A DNA stretch of 64,000 nucleotides from Janthinobacterium silvisoli (lineage in GTDB: Bacteria > Pseudomonadota > Gammaproteobacteria > Burkholderiales > Burkholderiaceae_D), in the NCBI RefSeq assembly GCF_014200725.1, contig NZ_JACHCL010000002.1, positions 124,001 to 188,000 on the forward strand, in the 5' to 3' direction. The notes under the pieces are model-generated. The model saw only the letters and a program-made list of their open reading frames with translations. It did not search any database and was not told the DNA's origin. The translations under genes were made by a program, and so were the position numbers. This document shows positions 8,746 through 16,644 of the stretch, one piece after another; within the stretch, counting starts at the first letter, position 1, and each line of letters starts with the position of its first letter.

Positions 8746-11058
8746 TCACTTGACCATCACGCGCAGCGGCGCAGGCAATGTCTCGGCATCGATCGGCGTC
8801 GAGGAAATCGACTTGGCCGACAGGACGCGAATTTCGGCCGGGCCGGCGGCCAGGGCCTTGAACTTGAAGCTCATCATCGTGCCCTCGCCCTTGACGCCGG
8901 CAGCGCCCGTGCGCAAGACCGCCATCGATGCCAGGCCCTTGGCCTGCTCCATCGATTTGCTGGAACTGGCCGTGGCGCCGTCCTGCGTGAAAAAGGCGCC
9001 CTCGTCCACGTCGACCACTTGCAGGGTTTGCGGCGAGAACTGCAGTTTGAGCGGCATGCCGCGCAAGGCGGTAGCCGCCTTCACATTGACATGCACCGTG
9101 AAGGTATCGCCAGCCTTGACCTCCTGCGGCCCCACCAGCGACACGGCCACTTGCGGTACAGCCGCCGCAGGCGCCGCGCCCTGTTGATCGGGCGCCATGC
9201 CAGGTGGCGCGCCGGGCGCGACGAAAGGCGGCATTGTGCCTGGCAGGCCCGGAGCCGGCACGGCGCCCTTGGCCGGCGACGGCTTTTCCACGGCAGGCAA
9301 GGTCAACGGCCGGCTGCGCACATCATTTTCGGTACCGGACCAGAATTCGGCCTGGTTCAGGTCTGGGCGGCGAATATTGTGCACGATGCGCGGCGTAACC
9401 GACAGCACGATCTCGGTGCGCTGTCCATCGTCGCGCTGCGATGAAAACAGCCGCCCCACCAGCGGCAGGTCGCCGATGCCCGGCACACGATTGGCGCTCA
9501 TGCGCTCTTCGTTGCTGATCAAGCCGGCCAGCAGCTGGGTTTCTCCATCGCGCAAGCGCAATACCGTGCTGGCCGTGCGGGTGCCGATCTGGTACACCAG
9601 CGAACCACCGGCCGTCTTGATTTCGCGCACCAGCGAACTGACTTCCAGGCCAACCTTGATCGCTACTTCATCGTCAAGATAGATATTCGGTTCAACCTCG
9701 AGTTTCAAGCCCACATCGACGTATTGCACCGATTCGGAAATGAAGCTGTTATTGTTGGAGCTGCCGGTGGTGGTCACCACCGGCAGCTTGTCGCCGATCA
9801 GGATCTTGGCTTTTTCGCGGTTGCGCGCGCGTATCTTGGGATTGGCCAGGATATTCACGTCGCCCACGTCGCGGTGCAGGTTGATGCGCACATCGGGCAG
9901 GTTGATGCCGATGGAATCACGGTTCAGGCTTTTCAGGTTACCCAGGGTAAAACCATCCGAACCGGCAGGCGCGATCGGCGTCAGATTAAAGCCGTCGGGA
10001 TACTTGATACCCAGTTCGGTCAAGCTGGAACGCTTGATTTCCAGCACCTCGACCTCCATCATCACTTCCGGTTCCGACATATCGTGCAGCGCGATCAGGC
10101 GTTCGGCCAGGCGTATGGTTTCCGGCGTTTCACGCACCATGATCAGGTTCAGCTTTTCATCGATGAAAGGCTCGCGTATCTTCAGCATGGTTTTCAACAG
10201 CAAGGCGGTTTGCTTGACGTCCGCACTGGACAGATAAAAGGCACGGATCACCAGGTCCTGGTATTCCTTGGCCTTTTCCGGCGTTTTCGGATAGATCAGC
10301 ACGGTGGCCGCATCGAGCACCTTGTAGGTCAGCTGGCTGGTCGACGTCAGCAGTTCGAGCGCATCGTCGAGGCGCGTCTGGCGCAGGAACACGGTGGTGC
10401 GCAAATCCTGGCGCACATCCTTGTCGAGCACAAAATTGATGCCGCTGTTGCGCGTCAGCGCTTCGAGCACCATGCGCAGATTGGCGTCGCGGAAGTCCAG
10501 CGAGATGGGACGCGTCTCGGCCAGCCGCGCCGCGCTCAGCTCGGATTGTTTGCTGGCCAGTTCCAGCTGCCGCTGCAAGCCCCGCAGCTCTGCATTTTTA
10601 GGCGTGTCTTTCAGCGCCGCCTCGATCACCAGCATGGCGCGCTCGCGCATGCCTTTTTCTATCAGCTCGCGGGCGCTGGCAATGGCCGCCTTTTGCCGGG
10701 CATCGCGTTCGATTTCCAGCAGCATGGCCCTGGCCCTGTCGTCGTTTGGTTGTATCGCCAGCGCGCGCTGCAGGATTTCCTGCGCCTGCGTTTCATTACC
10801 GCGCGAACGCGCCGCCGTCGCTGCCGCCAGCAGGCGCGCCAGGATGGTGTCGCGCGCCGCGAGCTGCCCCGTGCGCAGGATCACGCTTTCCGGATCGTTC
10901 AGCAAAGCCTTGTCGTAAGCCTGCAAGGCTTCCTCAAACTTGCCGGCGCCGATCTGGCGCTGGGCATCGTCGCGTATATATTGCGTGCTGCAGCCCGTCA
11001 GCAAGGCGGCGCTGCACACGGCGCCAGCCCAGCCCAGATAAATTCCCTTGTAACGCAA
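8746..11058 (-). CDS. Secretin lipoprotein with C-terminal cohesin-like domain
   Basis: 770-residue outer-membrane secretin. The signal peptide ends in the lipobox LLTGC (Cys23), so the protein carries its own lipid anchor. TPR-like repeats cover about 28-180, then N0/STN (about 188-265, ISLDFRDANLRMVLEAL), N1 (about 270-330) and the secretin core (about 335-565) with VPGIGDLPLVGRLFSS. A Pro/Ala linker (about 590-645) leads to a beta-rich domain (about 645-770, PQEVKAGDTFTVHVNV, LQFSPQTLQVVDVDEG) resembling cohesins. Cohesin domains bind dockerins or mediate protein-protein contacts at cell surfaces. The start codon is TTG, supported by GGGAG 7 bases upstream. The pore would be the exit channel of the machine encoded around it. 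Confidence 0.92.
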   Translation of the reverse strand: MRYKGIYLGWAGAVCSAALLTGCSTQYIRDDAQRQIGAGKFEEALQAYDKALLNDPESVILRTGQLAARDTILARLLAAATAARSRGNETQAQEILQRALAIQPNDDRARAMLLEIERDARQKAAIASARELIEKGMRERAMLVIEAALKDTPKNAELRGLQRQLELASKQSELSAARLAETRPISLDFRDANLRMVLEALTRNSGINFVLDKDVRQDLRTTVFLRQTRLDDALELLTSTSQLTYKVLDAATVLIYPKTPEKAKEYQDLVIRAFYLSSADVKQTALLLKTMLKIREPFIDEKLNLIMVRETPETIRLAERLIALHDMSEPEVMMEVEVLEIKRSSLTELGIKYPDGFNLTPIAPAGSDGFTLGNLKSLNRDSIGINLPDVRINLHRDVGDVNILANPKIRARNREKAKILIGDKLPVVTTTGSSNNNSFISESVQYVDVGLKLEVEPNIYLDDEVAIKVGLEVSSLVREIKTAGGSLVYQIGTRTASTVLRLRDGETQLLAGLISNEERMSANRVPGIGDLPLVGRLFSSQRDDGQRTEIVLSVTPRIVHNIRRPDLNQAEFWSGTENDVRSRPLTLPAVEKPSPAKGAVPAPGLPGTMPPFVAPGAPPGMAPDQQGAAPAAAVPQVAVSLVGPQEVKAGDTFTVHVNVKAATALRGMPLKLQFSPQTLQVVDVDEGAFFTQDGATASSSKSMEQAKGLASMAVLRTGAAGVKGEGTMMSFKFKALAAGPAEIRVLSAKSISSTPIDAETLPAPLRVMVK

Positions 11059-11104
11059 TGCCTTACTCCCTGTTATTCATAAACGCCGCATCGGCGCCGG
11101 CCAT

Positions 11105-11653
11105 TTAATTGCCGGTCTGTACGGCGATCATTATTTTTTCTTCCAGCGGCACATACGTCACCACGATCTGCGTTTCTGTCACTGCATCGATGCGGTATGT
11201 ATTATCCAACAACTGACGCACATGGATGGGAATAAGTGCATCGCCACGCGCCAAATAAGTGACGGTTTTGCCATCGACGTCGACCATGCGTCCAAAATAG
11301 CGATAAGGGAAGCTGGGCGCGCTCGGTGCTGGCGGCGGTGGCGATGGCGGAGGTGGCAGGGCTTTCGGTGGCGGCGGCTGGAAACTGACGAAGCGGAACA
11401 GGTCTGTCTTCGACTCCACCAGCGGGTCGCGCTCCAGCAAACCATCCGCCCCGGCGCTGATAACTGCAGCTCCGGGCGCCGGGGAAATAGCAGGCACGGC
11501 CCGCCTGTGCGGTGCGGCATTGCTGGCAGACGCAGACGAAGCGCCGTCGTCCTGTTCGCGCCAGGCGGTCCAGCCGCATAGCGCGGCCGTGAGCAGCGCC
11601 GCCAGCCATAAGCCTTGCCTGCGGGTCGGCAAGACGGGCATCGATATCGCCAT
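11105..11653 (-). CDS. PilP/GspC-like periplasmic linker protein
   Basis: 182 residues: basic N-terminus, one membrane helix (about 14-30), a Pro-rich spacer of repeated P and S near 92-110, and a small beta domain (YRYFGRMVDVDGKTVTYLARGDALIPI, VTETQIVVTYVPLEEKIMIAV) of the HR/PilP type that contacts the secretin N0 domain. It thus bridges inner membrane and secretin. The gene starts inside the last codon of the PilO-like gene (1-base overlap). I recall orthologues in related beta-proteobacteria being labelled as a component of a 'secretion system X'; this label is from memory and unverified. Confidence 0.75.
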   Translation of the reverse strand: MAISMPVLPTRRQGLWLAALLTAALCGWTAWREQDDGASSASASNAAPHRRAVPAISPAPGAAVISAGADGLLERDPLVESKTDLFRFVSFQPPPPKALPPPPSPPPPAPSAPSFPYRYFGRMVDVDGKTVTYLARGDALIPIHVRQLLDNTYRIDAVTETQIVVTYVPLEEKIMIAVQTGN

Positions 11654-12192
11654 CAGGCTGGCTTCCTGTAAAAATAAGTAAAACGCACATCGATATCGGT
11701 CACGACATCGCTGGCGCGCGTGCGCTGCAGCGACAGCGATTCCAGCGCCAGGCCTGCATGCGCAGCCAGCATGGCGGCCAGGGTTTTCTTCAACGGCAAA
11801 TACGCGCCCTTGATGCGCGCATTGACCTCGACCCGTCCTATTGCGGCATCGGCCTGATTCTCGCCAGCAGGCTTGAAGGATGCATCCGACATCAGCAAAC
11901 CGTTTTGCGCCGCCAGCGACTGCAGGTCGGCCATCACCAGCGACAGGCTGTCAAAACCGGCCAGCAGCGCCGGCAAGTTTTGCGGCTGCGTTGCCGCCAC
12001 GTTCGATTGCGCCAGCAATTGCGTCTCCAGCATGCGCACCTTGGCCTGCGCAGCCTGGGTCTCGGCGCGCTGGGCGGGTAGTTCGGCAAAAAACAGCCAG
12101 GCGGTGGCGCACAGTATGGCGGCTGTGGCTAGCCAAGGCCAGTGTTTCGAACTGGAAAAATGGAGCTTCTTTAGTTTCTTTAAAGAATACAT
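11653..12192 (-). CDS. PilO/GspM-like assembly protein
   Basis: First gene of the secretion operon, 179 residues. A Lys-rich N-terminus (MYSLKKLKKLHF) is followed by a single membrane helix (about 19-36), a coiled coil (about 38-65, PAQRAETQAAQAKVRMLETQ) and a ferredoxin-like domain with VNARIKGAYLPLKKTLAAML and SLQRTRASDVVTDIDVRFTYF, the PilO/GspM pattern. It would pair with the PilN-like product encoded at the far end of the operon. No Shine-Dalgarno is visible before the ATG at 12192, and no later Met fits the topology. Confidence 0.75.
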   Translation of the reverse strand: MYSLKKLKKLHFSSSKHWPWLATAAILCATAWLFFAELPAQRAETQAAQAKVRMLETQLLAQSNVAATQPQNLPALLAGFDSLSLVMADLQSLAAQNGLLMSDASFKPAGENQADAAIGRVEVNARIKGAYLPLKKTLAAMLAAHAGLALESLSLQRTRASDVVTDIDVRFTYFYRKPA

Positions 12193-12210
12193 CGAATATA
12201 AACCACAATA

Positions 12211-12240
12211 TATATACTATCAATAAACTATAATCTTCAA
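12211..12240 (-). promoter_or_regulatory. Possible promoter of the secretion operon
   Basis: On the minus strand TTGAAG (12240-12235) and TATATA (12216-12211) are separated by 18 bases, a fair sigma-70 pair in an AT-rich gap. The transcript would start about 12 bases before the PilO-like ATG, leaving little room for a ribosome site, so this is tentative. Read-through from the Rhs gene is the alternative. Confidence 0.3.
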
Positions 12241-12305
12241 AAAATTTCACGGCGCCCAATACCCGCACATTCAACATAGTAAAAATTAAAAACAATATTA
12301 CCAAT

Positions 12306-12494
12306 CTATTTTTTTCGCCAAATCATGTCAATCCACGTTCTCGCCATTCCGAAAATAAAAATAAAAAAAGCAATCCATACAATAATCGCACCAAATTCAC
12401 GATTTATGTAAATCGCAATAAGAAGTCCAACGCATGCCACACAAAAACCAGCAAAACTTATTTTTCCACCTACAGACTTTTTTTTATCTTCCAT
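12306..12494 (-). CDS. Small two-helix membrane protein, candidate immunity protein
   Basis: 62 residues, MEDKKKSVGGK then two hydrophobic helices (about 12-30 and 34-52) and a basic tail WRKK. It starts 27 bases after the Rhs stop on the same strand. Immunity genes commonly sit directly downstream of polymorphic toxin C-termini, and small membrane proteins often protect against membrane-active toxins. Base composition is strongly AT-rich like the Rhs 3' end and unlike the pilus genes beyond, as expected of a toxin/immunity cassette acquired together. I do not recognise the family; the immunity role is inferred from position only. Confidence 0.6.
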   Translation of the reverse strand: MEDKKKSVGGKISFAGFCVACVGLLIAIYINREFGAIIVWIAFFIFIFGMARTWIDMIWRKK

Positions 12495-12521
12495 TCTGTC
12501 CCATTTCCCACGATTGAAAAA

Positions 12522-15500
12522 TTAATCACTAACACATAAGTTTCTTACAGTACAAGAGAGGACTCCTCCTCCGATAGTCAAACTATGACCAGGCCCAATA
12601 ATAGCACGACCATATACAATGTTTCCATTTTGATCACGTAAAATTTGACCTGTTCCAGCAAAACCTTTTCCGCCTGCCCAAAATGCTCCATTGTATTCAG
12701 TAACTCCAGTAGTCAAAGGCCCAGATCCGACACTCCCTACAGCACCGTGCGAAATCATTGCCGTTCCACCAATCATATTGCAAGAAGTAACATACGCGCA
12801 AACATTAAGGTTTGTATCCACAGCAAATCCACCATCTACTGAGTATCCCACTGGAGCAAGCAGGGCAGAAGCACCATAACCTAGACTTGCATTTATAACA
12901 GGTGGAGGAGATGTCGAATACAAGGGAGGATTTAAGAAAGAATCCATAATATTAGTAATGGTTTTAATTACCCTGCCAAATGGAGAGTTCTTAAGTCTTT
13001 CTGAGCGCGCACAAGCCTTGTCACAATCCCCACTATGCATAGCTTGATTAAATAAATATCCAAACGCTCCCGTCTGCGCACCGTTCCAGAACTCTCCCCC
13101 TCCCAATTTGGAGCTCGCTCCACCGACAATTGCCGATATCGTGGTATTTTGCGCCAGGATTGCAGGAGTATTACCGGCCGCATAGCCAAGTCCGTAATTT
13201 CCCCAAGCTGCAGAAAAGCTGCCACTCATCGCACCGCTTTTACAGCTACCTCCGTTCGCCAATGCAGATCCACAGCCAACGGCAGCGTGACCCACGGTAT
13301 TCATGAATTTCGAATAATCTGTGTAACCTTCTGTTCCGGCACCAGCCCAAGTGGATCCCACGGCGTTCATCGCCATGCTGGTTGCACCGCTCACCAAGCC
13401 GATGCGAACCGAGCTCATAAATGATTGACCCGAAAAACCAGCCCAAGCTGCCTGCCCAACGGCATTACATGCTGCGGCACCGCCCTCACAGAAAACCACC
13501 GACACGATGCTGATGGCTACAGAGCCTAACTGATAGCCAATTTTGGTTCTCGCAATCGCACGGGCGGTAATAAAACTGAGAGGATCCAGGACAAACAAAC
13601 CAATGCCGACTGTTTTTTTCAAGAAACCACCGAGACTGAAATACCCGCTCGGATCCGTACACGTCATCGGATTGTTATAGCAATAGGCATACCGGTTGTA
13701 ATTCTGCAGGTTCATCGGATCCTGGATAAAGGGATCGCCCTGCATGAACATGCCCAGCCGCGGGTCGAAAATGCGGCCGTTCATATGAATGACGCCCACG
13801 TCGTCCAAGTGCTCATGGCCCGTATAGCCCCGGTCGGTGCCGCTACTGCTATTGTTCCAGTCATACACCAGCTTGCCGCTGGCGTCGTAATTGCCGCCGG
13901 CCGTGCGACGCTTGCCAAATGGATCGTAGGAATAGCGCGCCGTCAGCGTGCCGTTATGGTCGGTGGTACTGATCAGGCTGCCCTGCATATCCTTATGCCA
14001 GTACTCCAGTTTCACGATGACCAGGCTGGCTGGCACCCATGGCTCCATCTGCCCCGCACCCAGCGCTGGCAGGCTGCCCGTCGTCACCAGCACGCCCAGG
14101 CTCATGCCACCGATTGACAGGTAATGCCGGTTGCTGATACTGCCGCCGTTTTGCTCGCTTTCGAACGCCAGGCCGCCGGCATTGTCCGGATGCATCATCC
14201 ACGTCACGCGCGTGCCGCTGGCACTGACCCGGGTTTCCTTCACGCGCTGGTGATTTTCATCATACTGCCAGCTGTAGCGCGGATAACCGTTCGGTCCTGC
14301 CAGGCCATTCTGCGCATCCGGCAAGTTAAAGCTGGTGTAGCTGATCTTGCGGTAGCTGCCCGCACTGGCGTCCGTCAGGTTGCCGTTCGCATCATAGGTA
14401 TAGCTGGCCGGCACTGCACCGCTGACGCTGGTCAAGGCATGCGGACGCACCACGCCCGGTCCCGACGCCGGATAGCTGTAGGTACCGACGTCGCTCTTGT
14501 ACAGTATGCTGCCCAGGGCGTTGTATTGCAGGGTAACGATACGCTGGTTACCAGGAATCGCTGTCGACGATACCGTATCGCTGACCAGGCGGCCGATAGG
14601 ATCGTAATCGTATTTATCGGTAACAGCTACATTGTTTCCCTCTCCGTTCGCATCGGTCCGCGTGACGAGGTGATTCAGGCTGTCCCACTCATACTGGTAA
14701 TTCAGGATCGCTGCGTTTGTTCCCGTAAAGGCGGCCGTATTGCTGCGCACACGCCCGGTAACCGGTTCGAAATCGGCGCGCACCGTGACGTTGTTGCCAT
14801 AGAATTGCTGTTCAGCCTGCCCTCTGGCGTTATAGAACTGCCCTTGCCATAACAGGCTGCCCGCTGCGCGCGCTGTCGGTGGCGCGGTGGCAGCGCCGTT
14901 TGCACCCGGCAGTGGCGTGATGCTGGCCGACTGCGCCAGGGTCGCCGAGGACAGGAAACCCTTGGGCGTATATTGATAGTCGACCTGCACGCCGGTGGGA
15001 TAGATCTGGCTTGCCAGGCGGCCATTCGCGTCGAAGCGCGCGCCGCTGGCAAAACTGGGCCCGCCGGCCACGTCCGTGCGTGTATTGACCGGCCGGCCGA
15101 GATTGTCGTACGTTACCTTGCGGCTGATCCCGTTGCTGCTGCCACTGGAGCACAGCTTGCCGATGCCCTTGCTGCATGCGCTGCCGTCCAGATAACGGTC
15201 ATAGCGCCAGTAACTGGCATATTCCGGCTCGGAACGGTTAATCAACCGCCCCAGCAAGTCGTATTCCATGGTGGTCGACTGGCCCAGCACACGCTGGTTT
15301 GGACTTTGCTGCCACACCAGTTCACCCAGCGCGTTATAGTCGTACTGCCACAGCCCGGTATCCGGATCGTTCATCGACGTCTTGCGGCCGCGAATATCGT
15401 ATTGCACGGTAATGATATTTTGCAGCGCATCGCGGGTCTGGATCAGGTTGCCGAACGCATCGTACTGGTGCGCCAGCTGGGCGCCCAAGGCGTTGGTCAC

Positions 15501-16583
15501 GCGTGCGAGCTTGCCATCGATATTCTTTTCTTCCAGGCGCTGCTGGCCATGGTCGTTCTCGTACGTCGTCGACAGGCCCTTGTAAAAAATAATTTCCTTC
15601 GCAGCATTCATGGTGCGGCGCTTGCCGAACGTCAAACTGCCATGCCGGCCCAGCGGATCGCTGGTATACACCCGCACTACGCGGCCCAGCGCATCGTAGA
15701 CATTCATGCTCATGCCATAGTCGCCGCTGCCACTGCTGCTCGACGACTGCGAATCGAGGAAGTACGGCTGCGTGCTGATCAGCGCTGCGCCCTGCTCGTT
15801 ATAGTCGGTGTCCTGCACCACCAGGCGGCTGGTACCGCCCGGTTGCGCCGCGCCATCGTAGGCTTCCGTTACCGTGCGCACCTTGCGCCCGGCCCGGTCG
15901 ATATACACGCGTGAAAATGGCCCGATCTTGACATCGGCGCTATTGCGCAGTTCGACATGCACGAAGCTGATCGCCTCTTTCGTCCATTCGGTGCTTGACG
16001 GTGCCGGACAGTTGGGACTGTTCGAGCTGACGTCGTCAATATTCCTGTCCGGCAAATAGCAGTAGGCGGTAATGGTGCTGCTGCCATCGGCGCGCGTCTC
16101 GCGCACGGTACGGCCAAAGTCATCGAGCTGCACCTGCGTGGTCAAGGCATTCGGCCCCGTCAGGGCCGTCAAGGCGCCAAAGCGGGGGTCGAATTGCTTG
16201 CTTTCCTTATGCCCCAGCGCATTCATCGCGGAGGTGGGGAAAGTGCCTGCCGGTACACTAACATTGCCGATGCCGGCTACCGTAACCGTGCTGGCGGCAT
16301 ACACGCTGCTGTTGCTACGGCTGGTGAACGCGGCGCGGCCGCCGGAGCCGCAATCGGAAGTGGTCGCGGTGGTTTTATTGCCGTAAGCGTCATACACATA
16401 GCTGGTGGTGACGCAGGACGACGTATCCGGCTCGACCACTTCGCTTTTCAGCAAACCCGTCGCCGGGTCATATTCGAAGGAACTGGAGCGGCTATAGGCC
16501 AGCGGATTGGCCGGCGACTGCGCCTGGGCTACGCTAGCGCCGAACGCGCACAGCGCGATCAGCAAGCGGGGAAGTTGACGCAT
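12522..16583 (-). CDS. Sec-exported Rhs-repeat protein with variable C-terminus
   Basis: 1353 residues from the chosen ATG at 16583 (AAGGG about 6 bases upstream; clean signal peptide MRQLPRLLIALCAFGASVAQA). In-frame ATGs at 16643 and 16652 would add 20-23 residues and overlap or abut the SpvB gene. The body carries many YD/Rhs repeats (YDALGRVVRVY, YDIRGRKTSM, YDLLGRLINR) that form a hollow shell around a toxin. The shell ends in the core motif NRYAYCYNNPMTCTDPSGYFS near base 13645. The last 373 residues are non-repetitive: hydrophobic segments, a GHAAVGCGSALANGGSC pre-toxin motif, and a Gly-rich domain of about 125 residues ending CTVRNLCVSD that I do not recognise. GC falls sharply in this 3' part, which suggests a swapped toxin cassette. 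Confidence 0.85.
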   Translation of the reverse strand: MRQLPRLLIALCAFGASVAQAQSPANPLAYSRSSSFEYDPATGLLKSEVVEPDTSSCVTTSYVYDAYGNKTTATTSDCGSGGRAAFTSRSNSSVYAASTVTVAGIGNVSVPAGTFPTSAMNALGHKESKQFDPRFGALTALTGPNALTTQVQLDDFGRTVRETRADGSSTITAYCYLPDRNIDDVSSNSPNCPAPSSTEWTKEAISFVHVELRNSADVKIGPFSRVYIDRAGRKVRTVTEAYDGAAQPGGTSRLVVQDTDYNEQGAALISTQPYFLDSQSSSSSGSGDYGMSMNVYDALGRVVRVYTSDPLGRHGSLTFGKRRTMNAAKEIIFYKGLSTTYENDHGQQRLEEKNIDGKLARVTNALGAQLAHQYDAFGNLIQTRDALQNIITVQYDIRGRKTSMNDPDTGLWQYDYNALGELVWQQSPNQRVLGQSTTMEYDLLGRLINRSEPEYASYWRYDRYLDGSACSKGIGKLCSSGSSNGISRKVTYDNLGRPVNTRTDVAGGPSFASGARFDANGRLASQIYPTGVQVDYQYTPKGFLSSATLAQSASITPLPGANGAATAPPTARAAGSLLWQGQFYNARGQAEQQFYGNNVTVRADFEPVTGRVRSNTAAFTGTNAAILNYQYEWDSLNHLVTRTDANGEGNNVAVTDKYDYDPIGRLVSDTVSSTAIPGNQRIVTLQYNALGSILYKSDVGTYSYPASGPGVVRPHALTSVSGAVPASYTYDANGNLTDASAGSYRKISYTSFNLPDAQNGLAGPNGYPRYSWQYDENHQRVKETRVSASGTRVTWMMHPDNAGGLAFESEQNGGSISNRHYLSIGGMSLGVLVTTGSLPALGAGQMEPWVPASLVIVKLEYWHKDMQGSLISTTDHNGTLTARYSYDPFGKRRTAGGNYDASGKLVYDWNNSSSGTDRGYTGHEHLDDVGVIHMNGRIFDPRLGMFMQGDPFIQDPMNLQNYNRYAYCYNNPMTCTDPSGYFSLGGFLKKTVGIGLFVLDPLSFITARAIARTKIGYQLGSVAISIVSVVFCEGGAAACNAVGQAAWAGFSGQSFMSSVRIGLVSGATSMAMNAVGSTWAGAGTEGYTDYSKFMNTVGHAAVGCGSALANGGSCKSGAMSGSFSAAWGNYGLGYAAGNTPAILAQNTTISAIVGGASSKLGGGEFWNGAQTGAFGYLFNQAMHSGDCDKACARSERLKNSPFGRVIKTITNIMDSFLNPPLYSTSPPPVINASLGYGASALLAPVGYSVDGGFAVDTNLNVCAYVTSCNMIGGTAMISHGAVGSVGSGPLTTGVTEYNGAFWAGGKGFAGTGQILRDQNGNIVYGRAIIGPGHSLTIGGGVLSCTVRNLCVSD

Positions 16584-16644
16584 CGCGACCCTTGCCATCG
16601 CTGGCAGAGAATGATTGATTTTATTATGAAAGTGAAAGGCCATC

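Noticed and set aside
11951..12304. Hydrophobic minus-strand frame overlapping the PilO-like start
   Set aside because: Its hydrophobic start comes from AT-rich DNA and the rest is an out-of-frame reading of the PilO-like gene; no ribosome site.
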